Positions 52,199-62,926 are shown, counted from the stretch's first letter. The stretch: 64,000 nucleotides of DNA from Globisporangium splendens (GCA_006386115.1 VFIW01000153.1:20797-84796); one strand, 5' to 3'. The notes: generated from the letters alone by a model not told the origin. Numbers and translations are program-made.

Positions 52199-53410
52199 TT
52201 AAGAATTCCTGAGTCTCATTAACACTGCTGGCAGTGAGGTGTTTCTAAGTCTTGACGGTGTGGCACCGATGTCATTGTCGAGTAGAGCTGCGACTTGGGA
52301 CATAACAACTTGATCATTTCCCCGCGATTCGTCGGTGAGTATCTTCGCACTCTTGGAGCTCATTGCCATATTGGCGAGAAGATCGGCCATCTTGTTTTGT
52401 TCTCGTCTTGTGTGATTCCAGGAGGTCCACGCAAAGTTGGCGATGATTTGATTTACCCGAGCTGCTAGAGGCTGCAACTTGGTCTGGCGTATTGAGGAGA
52501 ACCCGTTCTGGGATGCGATAATCGTTTGGCTGTCTCCGAAGACTTCCAACTTGACTTCATAATGCTGTAGGTAGTGTGCACTGTATGTCAGGCCATCTTT
52601 CAGCGCGCTGTATTCGCACCAATTGTTCGTGACTTCTGGTCCCATGTACGCATAGCCGCATGCTTTGAGTTCCCACTGATTGCTGCGTTCATTCAGGAAG
52701 ATGAGTGCCCATCCGCTGCCTCCTGGACCTGGGTTGCCGCGTGCACCTCCATCGAAATACAAACGCGCCGTCGCCCATGCTTCCAGTTGGCGCGACAAGT
52801 CTTGTCTCTCCAGTACGCTGAGCAGTTGGCTCAGGCAAGTTGCATTGATCTTTTCTCCTTTGAGCGTTCTCATCCGATGAGCCACGGCCCGCACTTGCAT
52901 CACACACGCTGTCCACACTCGCTGGGTACTTTCTTCGATAGTGACGTGTTGCCGTTCATGCACTATTTCCACTCTCGTTCTCCACAGCAATACTGGGATG
53001 CTTGATGTGACGATAAACCAAAGTTTCTGTAGTGCTGTCGAGTGTTCCGGAGTAATGAACCCGAAGTGCTTTTCCAATTCCCGGAGCAAAGATCGTTGAC
53101 CTGGCGGGGCTGTGCGGCTAGCAATATGAGGCAGGAAGAGGTTGAGTGCTTGCTCCGTCAATGTTCGACCCATCCATCGCCCGAGAATGGCCGTCCACGC
53201 GGCTTGTGCTCGCTTGCAACTCCAGACTATGTGTGAGATAGTTTCTTTTGTCTCCCCACATCCGGCATTGCTTGGACATGCAAAGACTCGATCCTTCCCG
53301 GATGGACAGGTTGAGCTGCATCGTAGAAATCCGGTATGTCGTCCACATCTGATACGGCGTAAGACATCCTCGTTGTTTCCATAGATCTGCTGGTAGTCGA
53401 TACTGCACAT
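52199..53410 (-). pseudogene. LINE L4 connector zinc knuckle and RNase H
   Basis: Open frame with ACPSNAGCGETKETISHIVW and RNase H motifs FDGGARGNPG, WCEYSALKDG, FGDSQT and KMADLLAN. It overlaps the preceding frame by nearly 300 bp after a frameshift in the BamHI-like GGATCC..-poor stretch near 53,290. Confidence 0.82.
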
Positions 53411-56151
53411 GGCTGTACCACTGGTCAGTTTTCGCGACTTCGTTTAGCTTGTCTATGAGTCCTCCGAGACCTTGATACAACTTGCTGTGCAGCCTCCGCA
53501 TTCGTGCTCGGTCAATTGTCTTCTGGATACTATTTGGGGGAGTGCGTTCGTGCACCAGCCACGGACAGTGAGTCGTGAGCGGGTGCGGTTTGAATCTCCA
53601 CCCTGTAGTCTTTATTTCTTCTTCGATCGTTGCAACGTCTTGTTGACAGATAGCACCCCCAGCCCAGTCGGTCACTGTCCAGAGAACTCCGTCTGCTTTC
53701 CGTTGCATTTGGATGTAGTCCGTGTGGCTCCCCTCCGATACTGGCACCGCGATGATGGTTCCCATGCCATTGCTGATCCACTTGTACTCTCGTTTTGTGT
53801 GTTTCCTGCTCCACGGCTCCTGGTGACTGTTCAACTGGTTGCCTGCATCGATTTCTATCTCCGGTGAGCATAGAATGATGCTGGTTACGAGTTTTCGCAA
53901 GGTGGTCATTCGTTTGAACGTGAGAGTCGCCGTCATGGTTGGTAGCCGCACGGAGAACACTCGCTCTTCCTCCCGTCTCACGTTGAAGCTGGCCAAATTG
54001 CATTCCTTCAGGAAAGGAACCGTTTTGACTGTATACTTCTCGCCTTGACTGTCGATTATCCAGGGGTTGTCGTTCCACTGAAAGGATGGCCAGAAGGCTC
54101 GAGTCTCTTCCGATAGTTGATGAATCGTCTGCTCAGGTTTTCTCCCAAAGTACACACCTACACGTCCGTCTGATCTCCACTCGAGGTCCAGGGTCGGTAG
54201 CAAGGATTCCATTTGCCGCTTCGGATCGTCTTTCCACGCGGGATCGCGTCTCTCTGCCGCCACCAAGTCTTCACAGAGATACTCCCACCCGAGTCTGTGG
54301 ATATTGCTCGTCTGGTACAGCCTTGTCTGTGCGTTCTGGCTTCGCTCCTTTGGTGAAATCGCGCAACATCCCCGGTTTTGACTTTTGTCCCGATGAACCT
54401 GTTCATGCCAAGCCTCTGTATACTTGTCTCGCGCTCGCTGTAGCCACCGAGTTGTCCGCCGCATCGCTTGTCGCTTTACTGCAAGACGTATTGAACAGAG
54501 ACCTATGCCTCCTTCCTTGACTGGCAGGTAGAGCAGGGGAGGACTCACCTTGTGCCTCGTGCCGTCTGTGCCAAGTGTCGATTTCCACAAAAACTGCTTT
54601 TGTAGATTCACTAGCTGATCCACGACCTTCGCTGGGGGCTTGATGTAGCCGACAGTGAACAGAATCGACGGCAGTAAGACCGAATTCAGTATAAGCACTC
54701 TCCCCACCACACTGTTGGAGACTTTGTCCGCGATGATCAATCTGGTTCGGAGCTTTTGCAGGCGGTCCTCCCAATTAGCTTGTGTGATGTTCCCGGTTCC
54801 TATTTGGATGCCAAGGTACCTCACCGTCTCTCCATGCTTCAGAATTGGAATGCCGCATCTTTGTTCCTGGACTACTGCTGTGTTGAGACAGATGTAGCTG
54901 CTTTTCGTTCGTTGCACGTGCAGACCTGATTGCTGGCCGAACTCGGACAACAGCTGCATCAGCCGAGGCAGCTGTTTCCCTTGTTTCAAAAAGACGGCGG
55001 AGTCATCGACGAATGTCGAAATAAGATGGGGTTCTGCTCCGGATCTGGTCACGCGAATTCCTTCCAGATGGGGGTCTTGCTGAACTGCCAGTGCGAGAAT
55101 CTCCGCGGCAACGATAAACAGAAGTGGGGCCAAAGGGCAACCTTGACGAATTCCCAACTTGACCTCCCATTCTCTCGACACTTCATCGTTCACCAGGTAC
55201 TGCGCTGTAGTGTCCGAGTGCATTCGATGTACTAAATCCACAAATTGTCGCCCAAAACCGAACTTTCTCAGCACAAGATACAGAAAATCTCTGTCCAATG
55301 TGTCGTAAGCCTTCATGGAGTCAAACATCGCAATTCCCGGAGCGTCGTCCAACCCTTCAGCACTGTTGTGGTACGCTTTGTCCAACGCAGCTTGCATGAT
55401 GAGGATCGCGTTCTCCATCAGTCGGTCGCGTACGAAGCCTTGTTGTGCTTCCCCGATGATCCACAGAAGGATGTCTTGCAGCCTTGTTGTCAAGACTTTT
55501 GCAAACAACTTGTAGGTGGTCGTAAGCAGAGTGATTGGTCTGTAGTCGAGGGGTTTGGCGAATCTCCTTTCTTGCGCAACGGTATCACGATTCCTTGACC
55601 AAATGATCGTGGCATGGATGCCCCGCGTTGGATGTTGTTGAATTCCTGCACCAAACGCCGACCATCACGTCCTCACAATCCTTGTAGAAGCCATTGTTCA
55701 GACTGTCCACGCCACCTGCCTTATGCCGATGTAAAGCCGCGATTGCCTCTTGTACTTCCTTTTCAGCGATGGGTGCCATCAAGTCTTGGTTTTGCTCTTC
55801 CGTGACTTTTCGAGTTTCCGGAATGTACACCAGTGCATCAAATCGCTGTTCAGCCTTCTGCGGAGGGACCGCAGCATGGCTCTGGCCGGTGATTTGGTGC
55901 CATTCTTCCCCCATGATGTCCGCTAGACTCGCGTTTGGTGAGTGGTACCTTCCGGGGGTCGGTTCCAATCGCGAAATTGTTTGATCCCGCTGCCAGTTGG
56001 CGATCCTCCGAAAGAAGTGACGAACATCCCCCTGCGTTGCTTGCATATACTTACCGAATTTGAACTCTGCTGCCTCCCTTGCCGCGTTTGCTTGTTCTTC
56101 GATCAGCTGACGCCTTGTGCGGTTTGCCGGCCGGTGCTGCTGATCCTCCAA
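53118..56151 (-). pseudogene. LINE L4 reverse transcriptase
   Basis: The first segment (56,151-55,585) holds the region before motif 1 and APIAEKEVQEAIAALHRHKAGGVDSLN. Frameshifts follow near 55,590 and 55,510. The long segment from 55,508 holds FVRDRLMENAIL, motif A (with Ser in place of Phe), motif B, FVDDSA and the thumb. Dead copy. Confidence 0.83.
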
Positions 56152-56244
56152 CTTTTGCCGATATCTTCGTACTTGCCGCTTCTCTGCTCAACTTACTCTC
56201 AGTATTGCTTTGATGATACGCTGCTCCAGGTTGCTCCACACGAT

Positions 56245-56259
56245 GCCTATACTATCTTT
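56245..56259. repeat. Target-site duplication of LINE L4, 5' side
   Basis: GCCTATACTATCTTT, the partner of 52,133-52,147. Confidence 0.88.
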
Positions 56260-56978
56260 AATTGTTTCAGGTGGGAAGTCTTGCTCATAGTCAACCCACT
56301 GTGAACGACAGCATCGGAAGAAAATATCGCTCGCTTCCGCTTCCTATCCTGGCAGCAAAAAGACGTATTAGACAACGTAAAACATAACAAATAAATAAAT
56401 GCACATACCGTGACACCAAGAGTCTCAACAAGACGTTGATTCGCTAAGCTCACGAAGTTGTTGCGCATATTGATGCCGTTCCCAACGAGCTTGAACGGCA
56501 CCAATACTTCGTGATCAAGAGCTTGTGCAAGCCTGCGCTTCACATACGCTTGCTGTCCGGAAATGAATCGCAACTCGTATTTACCGCTCGACGGACCTTT
56601 CTCTCGAAGGAGGACAGCAAAACCATGATGCATCTTCGAGTTGATCGGGCGGGTCGCAATGCGCTCTTCAATCCTACCCAATATCGCGTGCGTTGTCTCG
56701 TGTGCTGTCAAGAGCGAATCGACTTTGCCATCAATGCCGTCGATGAGACGCATGCGTTCGCGATGGTGAGTTTGGATTAGAAGCGTGATGTGCTCATTCT
56801 TCGCGCGCAGTTGGTCTTGCGCAACGCGCAATTGGTCATCTTTTGCGCGTAGTTGGTCATCCTTCGTGCGCACCAATTGACTGATATGTTCATCCTTCAC
56901 ACGCAGTTGGTCTTGCGCAACGCGCAATTGTTCACGGAGCAACGCGTTTTCGGCTTGGAGCACGTCGTCACTTGGCAT
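56245..56978 (-). pseudogene. Coiled-coil DUF3627-like gene A, copy 3, cut by LINE L4
   Basis: ATG at 56,978. Exon 1 runs 56,978-56,409, the intron 56,408-56,344 (65 bp) and the first part of exon 2 56,343-56,245. LINE L4 then intervenes. The rest of exon 2 is found beyond it at 52,132-52,019, in the same frame. This is the only copy in which the whole gene can be traced. Exon 1 is identical in protein sequence to copies 1 and 2 and contains GQQAYV and GNGINMRNN. Confidence 0.75.
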
Positions 56979-57778
56979 TTTTGCTTTGTTTCTTCTTGTT
57001 GAATGAAGGAAGTCGATGTGAAGGAAAACAGAATGAATGTCAATTTGAAAATTTGTATTGGGTGTGGCAAGTATTTAAAACACTTCATCAGAGTCAGAAT
57101 CAGAATCAGCATTACCGTCAACATTCGGTATTATCGTAAAAACACTGTACTACTGCCATCACACGGTACAATCATCACGACACAGTTCAACATTTCCAAA
57201 ATTAACTGATAGTTATTTTGAGTTGTATTTATTATTTGAATATAATATACAAAGTGAATCGAACTTGAACGACATCTTTGCCCGGAGATACCTTCTCCGA
57301 GATTGTCAGGCGGTCTAAGTTCACTCAGAGTATCGGCCCGAATCAAAAAACAGAAGGCCATCTCTGAGTTGTTTGGTGCTATGGTATCTCATGGCAACTT
57401 GTAAGATCATTTGAGATGAGGTGAGGTGAGGGATCAACCAGCACCGAAGCATCAAGAAACACAAAACAAACAGAAAAAAAAGACTGACCAGCACATATTT
57501 GCCTTCTCGAGGCTGCGGACCTGAGGGTATCTCGCGCCGAGCAATGAGAGTCCTCAGTAGTTTTTCAGCCTGGTCCGAGTATTGCGTAGTTTATGAGATC
57601 CGTTGTTAGCAGAGTTTTTTCTCGCGCTTTTCTCGCGCTAACATCACTCAAAATGAATTCATTCGACCGAATCTCCCAACGACAAGCAACCATCCGATCT
57701 TTGTAGCGAGAATGCAGTAGGCAAGGAGTTGAGCATCTGTGCATTTTTCACTTACCAAAATAATATATGTGTTTGCAT
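56979..57778. other. Intergenic between genes A and B (unit 3)
   Basis: Equivalent of 35,759-36,547, with the Fanzor remnant at 57,297-57,405. It agrees with unit 2 in the small indel near 57,585, unlike unit 1. Confidence 0.5.
57297..57405 (+). repeat. Fanzor right-end remnant, unit 3
   Basis: Same sequence as in units 1 and 2. Confidence 0.75.
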
Positions 57779-58932
57779 CTATATCTCTATGTCTGACTCT
57801 TCTTCGTCATCGTCTCGGATCAGATCGACGAACTCGTCATCGATTCTCTCTTCAAGTACGAGGCGAGACCAGTCGTTCGCAGCGAGGAGAGGTGAGAGCT
57901 CGTTGAACGCATGGATGGCTTCGTCGATGAACCCGCGGAACTCGTCGTAGCTAATGTTTGTTCCCGGTCGCCATGTCCACCAGATTGCTGTGCAGTGGGG
58001 GCGCAGATCGCGGCTCTACGTCGTTTCTATACCTTAGATTAATACCGCAACTGTAGCATACATCAAATAAAGCAAACACTTACCAGAGGACGATACTCGG
58101 GGTCCAGAGAGTCCTTGATGCGCTGATTTGTGTGTGTTTTTACGTACTGGCGCAAATCGATCCCGTTACCAGACTTGCAAAGGCGAAGCGGGTGCCCACC
58201 ATCCAATATCAGCTCGGTGCGTTGCTCAACACAGTATTGCTTCTGGCCCGACGTGCACCTGATGCTCTTGGACTGCTGTTCGCTGTCAAATTCTGTCAAG
58301 AGGTAGTAGTGCTCGAGAGGTCGGCTCGGCGCAGTCGTCCCTTTCTCTCTCTTTGCTACGCGCTGCAAATCGGTCAGTCGGTTACTGATCTGAGCGTTCG
58401 CGCCAAGCACACGGTCGATGCGTCCACAGACGTCACGCCGGTGCTCGCGATTGAGCTGTACGAGCGCATTGCGGAGCGATTCGTGGTGTGCGTCGTTGAC
58501 GCGTGCGAGCTCTTCGTGGTGTGCGTCGTTGACGCGTGCGAGCTCTTCGTGGTGTGCGTCGTTGACGCGTGCGAGCGCTTCGTGGTGTGCGTCGTTGACG
58601 CGTGCGAGCTCTTCGCGGTGCTCGCGATTGAGTCGAGCGAGCTCTTCGTGTGCGTCTTTGAGTTGTGCGAGCGCTTTGTGGTGTGCGTCGTTGACGAGTG
58701 CGAGCTCTTCGCGGTGCTCGCGATTGAGTCGAGCGAGCTCTTCGTGTGCGTCTTTGAGTTGTGCGAGCGCTTCGTGGTGTGCGTCGCTTAGGCGTGCGAG
58801 ATCCGCCTCAAGGCGCGTGCGGGCTTCGCGCTCACGGTCGAGATCCGCCTCAAGGCGCGTCCGGAGGTCATGTTCGTGCTCGAGGTCGCGCAGGGCGTTG
58901 TCAAGTCGGTGCTGTAGGGCAACGAGCGCCAT
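57779..58932 (-). CDS. Coiled-coil DUF3627-like gene B, copy 3 (two exons)
   Basis: Exon 1 runs 58,932-58,084 (283 codons), the intron 58,083-58,016 (68 bp) and exon 2 58,015-57,779. The product is about 361 residues, the longest of the three. The additional coil consists of more 11-residue units (VNDAHHEELAR three times over). The C-terminal domain and exon 2 are as in copies 1 and 2. Ordered change in unit number with an otherwise constant sequence suggests slippage or unequal exchange in the repeat. Confidence 0.72.
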
Positions 58933-59819
58933 GATGGTCTCTTCACTTTCAAAATTGCAAACTGTGTGTGCAGAGAGACTCAGGCACCAGTACAAAATGC
59001 ATTGGCTGAATGCATCTGAGTCTGAGGAAACACAGTTTAAAACACTTGCAGTTGCCAAACTCAAACCAAACGATTCTTTGCGCGCGCATTCATCAACTTC
59101 ATCAACTTCATCCACAAGTAGGCAAGCAACATGCAGAGCAGCAGCGAAGCGAGTGAGAACGAGTTCCTGAAGAAGCACATCACTGAACTAGAAGCACAGG
59201 TCTCGAGACTGACTCTCAGACACACTACTCCGAGCGCATGCAGCTTCATGACGAACGCGGGAGACTGATTCAGGTGCACCACGCTGAACGCGCCGCTATG
59301 AGAACAACTTCCCAATTGAAGCGCTCAAGACATGTTTAATGAGTTGTTTATTAGTTTGATAGCGTGTTTTCGTTCAGGTCTCCACCACAATTCAAAGTTG
59401 GGTGACGCCGCCAACGAATCCGAAAATGACATGAGGTCAGTTGCCATTTATCAACCCCCCCCTATTGCTTTTTCGACACCCCACAGGGTCAAAACAGGAC
59501 ATATGCACTGTGTTATGGAAATTCCTCTCTGCCTTATCTGCCAAAAAGATCCATCTCTTCTTGGCTGTTCGCATTCGATAGAATGAGTATGTTGCTGTCC
59601 TTCTCTCTGAAAGTGAATAGAGTGAGAGGTCGAATGCGGCAGCGTCCTTTCTCTTGCTACTGTGATGGATTTAGGCCAATAGAAACGCTGGGATTCATCA
59701 CAGATGAACTTGCACCCAATCAGTGCACCGCACATTGTCAAGTTTCGTCTCACCCAAACATTTGACGACTGAATGCTGTCGTCTTTCGTCTCACTCAGGA
59801 AGTTGACAACTGGAAGAGA
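58933..59819. other. Divergent region between gene B copy 3 and SET copy 3
   Basis: Same as 37,540-38,426, including the frameshifted small coiled-coil ORF on the plus strand (about 59,131-59,330). No other gene. Confidence 0.4.
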
Positions 59820-60491
59820 ATGGCTGTACTTGTTTTCACTACCGACAACAAGTACGTCTGCCCACAAGAGGGGTGCTCCATTGCGTACGACAAGCTGAAC
59901 AGTCTCCGTCAGCACTGCAAACGCCATCATGGCGCGACAGTCACGCTGCGTGCTCAAAAGACTTGCATTGAAGAGAAACGACGCAGGCAACGCGAATACA
60001 CCGCTAGGTATCGTGAGAAGAAGAATGCTGCGAGGCGTCCGGTGAAGAAGCATTACAGCTACACAGGCGTGGATGATGCGAATGAGCACGGGGTATTTGG
60101 GTGCCGATCTCCTCTTCTAGCTTATCGTCAGTCCAACATTGAGGGTGCTGGTAATGGCGTATTCGCTCTCCAAGACTTCCAACCTGGCGATATCGTAACA
60201 TGGTATTCGGGTGAGAAGACCGCGTCAATTCCAGACGACCCGTCATATGCAATTGATGTTCGCTCTGGATTTCTCGATGGGATTCGGTCTCCAAAACAAG
60301 GAGAAGGACTTGCGAGCTTTGTCAACAGGGAAGAGAGAACCAAACCAAAATGCCGCAAGAACTGTACAATCATCAAGTGTCCAGGAGAGAAGCACTCTCT
60401 ATATCTGGAGGTAACAAAACCTATCAAAGCAGGTGGAGAACTGTACACTACGTACAGTCGTGGATATAGGATTTACAACAAGTCCCAGTAA
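59820..60491 (+). CDS. C2H2 zinc finger-SET protein, copy 3
   Basis: ATG at 59,820. Encodes the same 223 residues as copies 1 and 2. Homology with the other units ends 32 bp after the stop, at 60,523 (GAGACTTCAG), so this unit lacks the vWA pseudogene. Confidence 0.8.
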   Translation: MAVLVFTTDNKYVCPQEGCSIAYDKLNSLRQHCKRHHGATVTLRAQKTCIEEKRRRQREYTARYREKKNAARRPVKKHYSYTGVDDANEHGVFGCRSPLLAYRQSNIEGAGNGVFALQDFQPGDIVTWYSGEKTASIPDDPSYAIDVRSGFLDGIRSPKQGEGLASFVNREERTKPKCRKNCTIIKCPGEKHSLYLEVTKPIKAGGELYTTYSRGYRIYNKSQ

Positions 60492-60523
60492 CAACAACAT
60501 ATATACAAATCAAGAGACTTCAG

Positions 60524-61147
60524 AAACTTTCGTTTTCACTTTCTCATTCGGTCGCATACGAGTCGAGTCCAGGAGATGCTGCAATTGATTTGACGGCATC
60601 TGATGGTCCATACGTGTCATCGACAGCACCTACAACATCATGTGAAGGAGTCATCTGTAATGGGGTCAAGTGTATGAACATGCGCAAGAACGCGGTCATA
60701 TTTATCATGTTTGCCAAGGACGACTCGGACGACTTTGTTGCCGATGGTGTCACTCGTTACCACCTCGTGATGCGGTGTCACACAACAAATCCGAAGAACA
60801 AAGAAAGCGTTATTCGACATAAGGACACATGGGAGCCAGGCACTTGAGTGCACCTGCAAGGTTTTGGGGGACATTGCGAATGGGTCGACAGATGGAAAGC
60901 GTCGAACATTGACACGGTTCGAGAGTTTTGCGCAAAAACGCGAGACGAGGACACAGGTGCGTTCCCTGATGGAAGATGTGCTTTTCGAGCGCATCGATTT
61001 GCAACTCTCCACTTTGGCATGACGGATTGGGCAGTGGTCCAATCATGGACGCATCTGTGGCTCAGTGTATCTGAACGGACCGGCCATTTCGATCGACTCG
61101 ATGGTCGACCCGGCGCCGAAGACAAATCCCGTCCGCGCGCGAACTAG
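60524..61147 (+). pseudogene. Unrecognised gene fragment with one internal stop
   Basis: A single frame runs from the border of unit 3 through SHSVAYESSPGDAAIDL and NAVIFIMFAKDDSDDFVADG to a TGA at 60,845-60,847. It then continues in the same frame (HLQGFGGHCEWVDRW … HFGMTDWAVVQSW) to 61,147. I do not recognise it. Trp/Cys content and a hydrophobic pattern suggest a real globular protein rather than a chance frame. Its 5' end is cut off by the duplication border. Confidence 0.45.
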
Positions 61148-61414
61148 CTTACGTGGTACTCAGACACCGAGTACTCAGTCGCCAAGTACCCATCCGACGG
61201 AAGACCGTCGCGAAGTGCACAACAGCGGTCGAGCGCCACCTCCGCGTAATCGCTGGATCCCAATGAAAGACCGTCGCCGACATCGACGTACTACGGATCC
61301 GATCCAGCAAGACCATGATGTCTAGGGTCAAATACAAAACGAAATGACTGATGGATTTATATTCTTAGACGTTATTCATCATAGACACCTTCGCTTCGTA
61401 TCTTTATTGACCAA
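61148..61414. other. Short gap
   Basis: Contains a three-fold ACTCAGTCGCCAAGT-like repetition (61,155-61,195). No gene seen. Confidence 0.35.
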
Positions 61415-61880
61415 CTATTTAACGGTCTCTTCAAGATTCGAAGTTGCATACTTGAGATCATCGTAAGTCTTGGTCAACTCTTTCACTTGCCGCTTAAGCA
61501 AAAAATTGTCGTGCTTCATACGAATGATCTCGAGTTGGGAGGTTGCTGCCATCTGCTTCGTGCTAAGTAGGTCGACCTTCTCCATGTATTCCTCGGTGAC
61601 ATATTCACTTGCTTCTTCTTCCTTCTCTCGCTGTAACGCCAACTCGTCTGAGTGCCGCACGTCCAAGTTCAGTATCAGCAGGCAAAGCTCCTTCGACATC
61701 GGATATTTTGGCGAATCGCCCCTGCGCGCGTAGACGGGTAACTTCTTCGAGTCATGGAAGCAAAACGGACATTGTTGATCTTGACGCACGCTGCAAGCAA
61801 GTCCTTCTTTGATCGATTGCACGTGACTTCCATCTGGATGCCAATGAACTGATATTTGACGAACGACTGTCGAGCCTTCT
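61415..61880 (-). pseudogene. C-terminal part of an unknown coiled-coil gene with CxxC
   Basis: Frame from about 61,880 to the stop at 61,415: VHWHPDGSHVQSIKEG, DQQCPFCFHDSKKLPVY, then a coiled-coil tail (SQLEIIRMKHDNFLLKRQVKEL). The Cys pair may be half of a metal site. The gene is cut at its 5' side by the truncated chromovirus copy at about 61,880. A longer apparent ORF across that border is a chance read-through in another frame. Not recognised. Confidence 0.5.
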
Positions 61881-62850
61881 TCTCGGCATAAAGGCGCTGA
61901 AGCACATCGAAGGACTCCTCCTTCACAGCTTCCAGCACGAGAAGGCGTGAGTTATATTCTTTGCGGAGTACCTCAAGAGCCGTCCCTGCCTCTTCCACAG
62001 AGCGCAGTAGACGTTCGTGATGCATTTCACGAGCCTTCTCAGCCTTTTGGAGTCGCTCAAGTTCGCCCTGGACTTGCTCGAACCGTTGCTCGAAACGGGA
62101 CTCCAAAGCCCGATACTGGGCGGGACCAAAGGTCAGCGAGTCGATCCGCGACTCCTGCTCCTTCACTTGGTCCTCGAGGCTCTCGCACCGATCCGAAAGG
62201 ATCGCATCGCGAACTTCCAGTGTCTCAATCTGAGCGTGATGAGCACTCTTCCACTTCCAGAGTCGCTCAATCGTTTTCGCGTTCAGCCCCACCCCCATTG
62301 ATAGACTCTCAGGGAGATCATCGCTGGGTGGTTGAGTCGATTGTTGATCATGAGGATCGACAGACTCGTGGGAAGAAGCAGTTGAGTCCTCAACGCTTCT
62401 ACAGAGTTCGGTGGCGTGGATATCCACCGAGCTCGGACACGTGGGAACCACGTCAGACGATGGAGTCTGATGTTCCCGACGTGGTCCGCAGCTACGAGAA
62501 CCACTTGTAGCGTCGCCAGGGGCGACACTACGACGACCAGAGCTGGGATTCGCTCTGTCGTCAGCAGGAGTTCTTCTTTGGGCACGAGCATTGCCGCGAC
62601 GAAGAAGACGCTCCATCTTGTTCTCGTTCTCAAGACGAACAAACGTTCGCCATGAGTCTCTCTGGGCTGCGATGGGTTGGTTCGGATCACGGTTGTTGAT
62701 CCGACGCCAACTGAAGAACCGCTCCTTGTAGAACTCGAGATCCCCCTTCTTCTTCAGAATGGAGGAAATATCGAAGAGTTCTGGAGCTGTCTGCTGTCGC
62801 TTGGACAACGGACGTTCTTCACGGTTCACTTGGTCACTTGGTCGCTTCAT
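61880..62850 (-). CDS. Antisense coiled-coil ORF of the chromovirus, second copy
   Basis: ATG at 62,850 (MKRPSDQVN). The frame is open to the truncation point at about 61,880. It aligns along its whole length with 10,744-11,700: YKERFFSWRRINN, SWRTFVRLENENKMERLLRRG, then the coil (LEDQVKEQESRIDSLTF, ALESRFEQRFEQVQGEL, LLRSVEEAGTALEVLRKEY). Many differences are conservative. The C-terminal coil after RLYAEK is lost. Confidence 0.6.
62290..62510 (+). pseudogene. Chromodomain of the truncated chromovirus
   Basis: HRWVVESIVDHEDRQT, then FYRVRWRGYPPSSDTWEPRQ and a final helix ending at 62,510. It is nearly the same as in the full element and is overlapped on the other strand by the antisense ORF. 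Confidence 0.85.
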
Positions 62851-62926
62851 TGCCAATTGGAAAGTGAACTGCTCCGAAAGGTCTGCAAAAGTACGCAAGG
62901 TACTTGTGACTTTAAGGAGGGGATGA

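Larger units (their letters stand above)
52148..56244 (-). mobile_element. LINE copy L4, 5'-truncated
   Basis: Mirror image of L3 with the same truncation point (56,244) and tail, and flanked by a 15-bp duplication. It differs from L3 by several per cent inside, with more frameshifts (near 55,500, 55,590 and 53,300). RT in-frame changes include FDSMKAYD for FDFMKAYD and CPLAPLLF for CPLSPLLF. Confidence 0.88.
43557..60523. repeat. Giant palindrome P2
   Basis: Left arm ~43,557-51,869 and right arm ~52,148-60,523, about 8.3 kb each, with a 278-bp spacer. The arms carry the SET gene, gene B, the Fanzor remnant, gene A exon 1 and a 5'-truncated LINE. The left arm of P2 overlaps the right arm of P1, so the unit exists three times. 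Confidence 0.9.

Noticed and set aside
58490..58800. Regular 33-bp repeats that could be called a satellite
   Set aside because: They encode the 11-residue coiled-coil units of gene B exon 1.
34914..60523. The region as part of an exogenous giant virus genome
   Set aside because: Spliceosomal introns, LINEs with target duplications and LTR elements argue for nuclear DNA, though an integrated viral segment remains possible.
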